A program made the translations under genes and the position numbers. From Planctomycetota bacterium (GTDB lineage: Bacteria > Planctomycetota > UBA1135 > GCA-002686595), in assembly GCA_023150475.1 (NCBI GenBank), contig JAKLKU010000010.1, positions 124,001 through 188,000 of the forward strand: DNA of 64,000 bases. The letters run 5' to 3'. Under the pieces are notes generated by a model. That model was not told where the DNA came from, did not search any database, and saw nothing but the letters and a program-made list of their open reading frames with translations. How positions within the stretch are numbered: position 1 is the first letter of the stretch; every line of letters starts with the position of its first letter. Below, one piece after another: positions 60,456-64,000 of this stretch.

Positions 60456-61604
60456 TCAACGCGTGGGAGCCGTCGGCGCCGAGACCGTCACGGCGACGTC
60501 CGGCAGGAGCACGACGTCCTTCTGGTTCTCGGTGACGATGACGCGCCAGGTATCGGAGCCCGCGCTCGTGCCCGCCTTGACCGGGAACGAGTAGGTGCCG
60601 TCGCCGTGATCGACGAGCGCGCCGGGGCTCGTCACCGGACTCGGCGTGTTCAACGGTTCGATGCGCACCGTGTGACCGCCGTGCGAGATGCGCCGGCGCT
60701 CGATGTCGCCGACCGAGAGTCGCACGATGAGCGCATCCTCGCCATTCGCGACAAGCGTCGTCTTCGACGGCTCCACACGCGAATGCACCTGGTCGACGAG
60801 CCCCTGCATCGACGCGCGCCACGTGCGGTAGTAACCGTCGAGTTGGCGGATCGGGTCGGCCTCGAAGAGCCCGCCCGGCTCGTTGAGGTCGAGGTAGTAG
60901 GTCGCCGTCGCGCAGCCCTGCTGCTGCGTGCACGTGCCGACGCCGTCGCCGATGCGCGCGACGATCAGGAAGCCCGAGTGCGCGGACTTGTCGAAGTCGG
61001 GCGGCGGCGCACCGCATTGCGTCGGATGGCTGAAGTTGCAGGAGCAACGGCCGTCGCCGCCCCACGCGCGCGCGGCCAGCATCGCGGCGAGCAGCCGCTC
61101 GGAGAGATCGCCCGGCGTCGACAGGAAGACGATTTCGGCCGCTTCGATCACTTCGTCGCCCGTGAGCACGTTGCCTTGCATCGCGTAGCGGTACTCGCCG
61201 ACGGTGCCCGAGCGGCTGGGTTTCGCCTTGCCCGCGCCGTTGCCCGTGAACGTCACCGGCGTGTCGAGCAGGTTGACGATGCCGTACTGACGCTTCTGGT
61301 GCTGCGGATCCGTGGCGGCGAGCGCGGCGAGGATGTCCGCGGGCGCGAAACCGCCGAGCAAGCCGTCGTAGATCACGAGGCGATTCTGTGCGGAGACGTC
61401 GACCATCGACTGCGCGCAACCCCCGCCGACGCCGGGCACGACGACCGGCAGGATGCGCTCCAGGTCACCGAGCAAGCACGTTGCGCCGGCGACGCCGACC
61501 TCGCCGGTGCGCGTGTTGACGACGACGATCGACCACGTGGCGAGCGCCGGCGCCGCGAGGGCGCAGAGCGCGACGAGGGACACGAAACGGCGCAGGGTGC
61601 GCAT
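60456..61604 (-). CDS. Exported DUF1028 (Ntn-hydrolase-like) protein, copy 1
   Basis: The 382-residue product has a signal peptide with core LVALCALAAPALA. It is followed directly by the DUF1028 start TWSIVVVNTRTGEVGVAGATC. Cleavage after the Ala-x-Ala would leave Thr23 at the new N-terminus, the position of the nucleophile in Ntn hydrolases. Further DUF1028 blocks are the AQSMVDV stretch, RQYGIVN, the Gly-rich FTGNGAGKAK segment, a YAMQGNVLTGDEV motif and AARAWGGDGRCSC. The last ~100 residues form an Ig-like domain. It is downstream of a paralog with a 12-base gap. The substrate is unknown; peptide or amide hydrolysis is plausible. Confidence 0.88.
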   Translation of the reverse strand: MRTLRRFVSLVALCALAAPALATWSIVVVNTRTGEVGVAGATCLLGDLERILPVVVPGVGGGCAQSMVDVSAQNRLVIYDGLLGGFAPADILAALAATDPQHQKRQYGIVNLLDTPVTFTGNGAGKAKPSRSGTVGEYRYAMQGNVLTGDEVIEAAEIVFLSTPGDLSERLLAAMLAARAWGGDGRCSCNFSHPTQCGAPPPDFDKSAHSGFLIVARIGDGVGTCTQQQGCATATYYLDLNEPGGLFEADPIRQLDGYYRTWRASMQGLVDQVHSRVEPSKTTLVANGEDALIVRLSVGDIERRRISHGGHTVRIEPLNTPSPVTSPGALVDHGDGTYSFPVKAGTSAGSDTWRVIVTENQKDVVLLPDVAVTVSAPTAPTR

Positions 61605-61616
61605 CGGAGCTCTCCG

Positions 61617-63140
61617 CTAGGGCAACACGTCGAAACCCGCCGCGACCGTCACGGCCGGCGCCGGCGTGGAGATCGCGGCGGCGAAGTCGAGCCGGTGCCC
61701 GACGAATGGCGCGAGCGTGCCTGGATTCGCGAGGAAGCCCGCGACCGCGCGGCCGTCGATGTCGAGCTTGCCTTGCGTGTTCTGCAGCGCGCCTTCGTTC
61801 GGGTGGCGCAGCGTGCGGCGGAAGAACGGGTCGAAGTTGAGCGGCAACACGAGGCCGGAGAACGGCGTGCCCGGACTGGTGCCGGTCATGCTGCCGACGA
61901 GCCAATAGTCGCCGCCGGCGAAGCTCGATCCGAGGTCGAGCGTGAACGGCACCGGTGCGCCGCCCGACGCGCTCACCCACGGATAGCCGCAGTGCAGGCT
62001 CGTCGGCGCGACGAGCTCGAGCATCAGATCGGGCACGATCGTGATGTCCTGGAAGCCCTCGGTGACGACGATCTTCCAGTGATCGATGCCGACGTTCGTG
62101 CCCGCGACGAAGTCGAACGCGTACGTGCCGTCGCCATTGTCGACGAGGTTCTGCGGAGTGACGAGCGGAGCGCCGCTCTGCGGGACGATCTGGATCAGGC
62201 TGCCGCCGTGACCGATCGGTTGGCCGTCGACGTCCTTCAGCTCGAGCACCACCCACGTCTTCGACTTGCCGTCCGCCATCATCGTCGGCGCGCCGAGGTA
62301 CAAGACGGACTCCAGTTGGTCGGGAATGCCCACGAGACCCGCGCGCCACGCGTCGTAGGCGACTTGCAGCGAGTCGACGGGGTCGACCGGATTGGACGGG
62401 ACACCGGGGATCTCGAGGTCGAGCCAATACCCGCCGTTCGCGCAACCCGCCGCGCCGGTGCAGACGCCGAGCGGATCGCCTTCGCGCGCCACGATGATGA
62501 ACGCGACGTGCGCGCTCTTCTTCTGGCCGCTCGTGACGCAACCGCAGCCCGTCGGGTTCTGTGGCGCGCACGAGCAGCGGCCGTCGCCGCCCTGCGCTTT
62601 CGCCGCTTGCATCGCGGCCATCAGTTTCTGCGAGAGATCGCCGTTCGTGTTGAGCAGCGCCTGTTCGGCGTCGAGCCACACTTGCGAGCACGTCAAGACG
62701 TTGCCCTGGATCGCGTACTTCAGCGAGCCGACCTGGCCGCGCACGCCGCCCGCCGCGAGACCGGCGAGCGAGCCGGTGAACGTCTCCGGCGTGTGGTCGC
62801 GGTCGACGATGCCGAACTGCCGCGATTGGAAGCTCGCATCGCTCGCGGCGATCAGCCCGAGGATCTCGCGCGGCGTCGAGCCCGCGAGGAAGCCGTTCCA
62901 GATCACTTTGCGGTTCTTCGCGGTCGCGTCGATCATCGACTGCGCGGCCGCGGCGCCATAGCCGGGTTGGATCAGCGGCACGTGCTGTTCGAGCGTGCCG
63001 GAGAGACACGTCGCGCACGCGACGCCCACTTCGCCGGTCTTCGTGTCGACGACGACGATCGACCAAGTCGCGAAGGCCGCCGGCGCGGCGAGCACCAGTA
63101 AGGCGGCGGCGGTTCCGAGCTGCTGGAGGAGGCGCTTCAT
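61617..63140 (-). CDS. Exported DUF1028 (Ntn-hydrolase-like) protein, copy 2, with C-terminal extension
   Basis: The 507-residue product is a paralog of the gene at 60456-61604. The signal peptide ends AAFA directly before T25 in TWSIVVVDTKTGEVGVACATC, again placing Thr at the mature N-terminus. DUF1028 blocks include AAAQSMIDATAKNRKV, SRQFGIVDRD, YAIQGNVLTCSQV and AKAQGGDGRCSC. An Ig-like domain follows. An extra ~125-residue C-terminal domain begins HCGYPWVSASGG and ends AAGFDVLP, unlike the module of the PD40/FG-GAP proteins but similar in position. A GGAGG ribosome site precedes the ATG. Likely periplasmic or surface. Confidence 0.88.
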   Translation of the reverse strand: MKRLLQQLGTAAALLVLAAPAAFATWSIVVVDTKTGEVGVACATCLSGTLEQHVPLIQPGYGAAAAQSMIDATAKNRKVIWNGFLAGSTPREILGLIAASDASFQSRQFGIVDRDHTPETFTGSLAGLAAGGVRGQVGSLKYAIQGNVLTCSQVWLDAEQALLNTNGDLSQKLMAAMQAAKAQGGDGRCSCAPQNPTGCGCVTSGQKKSAHVAFIIVAREGDPLGVCTGAAGCANGGYWLDLEIPGVPSNPVDPVDSLQVAYDAWRAGLVGIPDQLESVLYLGAPTMMADGKSKTWVVLELKDVDGQPIGHGGSLIQIVPQSGAPLVTPQNLVDNGDGTYAFDFVAGTNVGIDHWKIVVTEGFQDITIVPDLMLELVAPTSLHCGYPWVSASGGAPVPFTLDLGSSFAGGDYWLVGSMTGTSPGTPFSGLVLPLNFDPFFRRTLRHPNEGALQNTQGKLDIDGRAVAGFLANPGTLAPFVGHRLDFAAAISTPAPAVTVAAGFDVLP

Positions 63141-63233
63141 GCCTCCAATCTTATGCCGGGAGACGTACTCCGGCGCGCGCTCCGCCGGCGAGTCCGGAAT
63201 CGTCCGCTCGGCCCCGCGCCGTCGGCGAATCGT

Positions 63234-64000
63234 TCACTCGCCGCGCAAGGCCGCTTCGAGCGCGGTCGCGCGGTCGGTGCGCTCGTCGCGGTACTTGACG
63301 ATCAGCGCGCAGGCGACGTGCAAGCCGGCGCGGCGCGCGAACTCCGACGTGGCCGGCCGCGAACCCGGCACGACCACGGCGCGCGGCGGGACTTCCAACG
63401 GTGCTTCGCGCGAGCCGCGGAGTTCACGCTCGTGGACCAAGTCGTAGAGCACCGTGCCCGACGTCAGCACGGTCCCCGCCGCGAGCACCGCGCCCGAGCG
63501 GACGAGCACGCCTTCGTACACGCCCGTGTTGCCGCCGACGAACACGTCGTCCTCGAGGATCACCGGCCGCGCGTTCGCGGGCTCGAGCACGCCGCCGATC
63601 TGCGCCGCCGCGGAGACGTGCACGCGTTTGCCGATCTGCGCGCACGAGCCGACCAACGCGTGGCTGTCGATCAGCGTGCCTTCGTCGACGTACGCGCCGA
63701 CGTTGACGTACATCGGCGGCATGCACACGACGCCTTTCGCGACGAACGCGCCGCGGCGCACCGCCGAGCCGCCGGGCACGAGCCGCACGCCGCGCTCGAG
63801 ATCGAAACGCTGCACGGGGAAGCTCGCTTTGTCGACGAACGGGAAGACGTCGCGCAGCGAGCCGTGCTCGACGAGCGGCGAGCCGCGGAAGATCGCGAGC
63901 AGCTCTTCCTTCACCCACGCGTTCGCGCGCCAGACGCCGTGTTCGTCGCGCTCCGCCGCGCGCACTTCGCCGCGCTCGAGCGCATCGAGCAGCTTCTCGC
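63234..64000 (-). CDS. dapD: 2,3,4,5-tetrahydropyridine-2,6-dicarboxylate N-succinyltransferase (5' end outside the window)
   Basis: The visible 255 residues match DapD. There is an N-terminal helix LLDALERGEVRAAERD with a VWRANAWVKEELLAIFR strand. Left-handed beta-helix hexapeptide repeats follow, with the family motif VCMPPMYVNVGAYVDEGTLIDSHALVGSCAQIGKRVHVSAAAQIGGVLEP. Then come VILEDDVFVGGNTGVYEGV and a C-terminal VVVPGSRP region. It succinylates tetrahydrodipicolinate in lysine and diaminopimelate synthesis. The frame stays open to base 64000, so the true start lies beyond the window. Some loop positions differ from E. coli DapD, so a related acyl-group specificity is possible. Confidence 0.9.
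   Translation of the reverse strand, partial: EKLLDALERGEVRAAERDEHGVWRANAWVKEELLAIFRGSPLVEHGSLRDVFPFVDKASFPVQRFDLERGVRLVPGGSAVRRGAFVAKGVVCMPPMYVNVGAYVDEGTLIDSHALVGSCAQIGKRVHVSAAAQIGGVLEPANARPVILEDDVFVGGNTGVYEGVLVRSGAVLAAGTVLTSGTVLYDLVHERELRGSREAPLEVPPRAVVVPGSRPATSEFARRAGLHVACALIVKYRDERTDRATALEAALRGE

Noticed and set aside
60606..63101. Plus-strand frame of 831 codons opposite both DUF1028 genes
   Set aside because: It spans two real genes and their gap, has no motif, and consists of Arg/Val/Asp-rich shadow sequence.
1..64000. tRNA, rRNA, riboswitch or insertion sequence
   Set aside because: Reading the gene-free stretches showed no cloverleaf-like set, rRNA motif, transposase frame or terminal inverted repeats. 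Covariance searches were not possible, so small RNAs may be missed.

Overview
The window is a very GC-rich bacterial chromosome segment, most likely from a high-GC member of the Planctomycetota. The pointers are the paired PSD1/DUF1553 cytochrome and DUF1501 proteins, a PVC-type heme-binding CxxCH protein with HEAT repeats, and large secreted FG-GAP and PD40 proteins that share a Cys-containing C-terminal module. Genes for heptose and lipid A synthesis show a Gram-negative envelope with LPS. Nearly every real gene carries long antisense shadow frames. I chose frames by protein family, motif order and the frequent ATGA, GTGA or TGATG overlaps inside operons.

Layout. Positions 1-4842 (minus) hold a compact redox operon: a membrane-anchored H-protein-like gene, a Tat-exported four-cluster iron-sulfur subunit, an NrfD/HybB-type membrane subunit, two more H-protein-like genes and the start of a membrane protein that may be a sensor kinase. 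None of the three H-protein domains has lysine at the aligned lipoyl site, and no glycine-cleavage partners are present. Upstream lie a sigma54-like promoter and six spaced copies of a 19-bp palindrome. Positions 5240-6949 encode a PD40 propeller. Positions 6966-11713 (minus) hold lpxK, an LpxL-like acyltransferase, hldD and hldE. Positions 12050-13480 hold two small secreted proteins (one behind a 13-G tract) and rpoZ, followed by a HAD/P-loop kinase fusion.

Positions 15233-22789 (plus) form a translationally coupled operon: M28 peptidase, two halves of a heterodimeric ABC exporter and a duplicated PpiC chaperone. Positions 22845-26938 (minus) form a radical SAM / GT2 / GT39-like set. Positions 26979-31480 hold tandem FG-GAP paralogs. 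They are followed by a heptosyltransferase-like GT9, an aldehyde:ferredoxin oxidoreductase-like protein fused to a MoaD-like tail ending in Gly-Gly, and an M50 protease. Positions 36631-46999 hold the DUF1501/PSD1 pair and, divergently, a TIM-barrel isomerase, the PVC heme protein and a ComB-like phosphatase.

Positions 47014-51567 hold a CxxC secreted protein, a DMT permease, an SGNH hydrolase and two exported proteins. Positions 51596-57870 look like lipid catabolism: a patatin fused to a ferredoxin domain, divergent from a CoA ligase, thiolase and FadB operon. Next to fadB a lower-GC PD40 module (57881-60009) is bracketed by the intact fadB 3' end and a decayed second copy of it, which suggests insertion or duplication. 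Two DUF1028 Ntn-type paralogs and a truncated dapD end the window. I saw no tRNA, rRNA, CRISPR array or insertion sequence.
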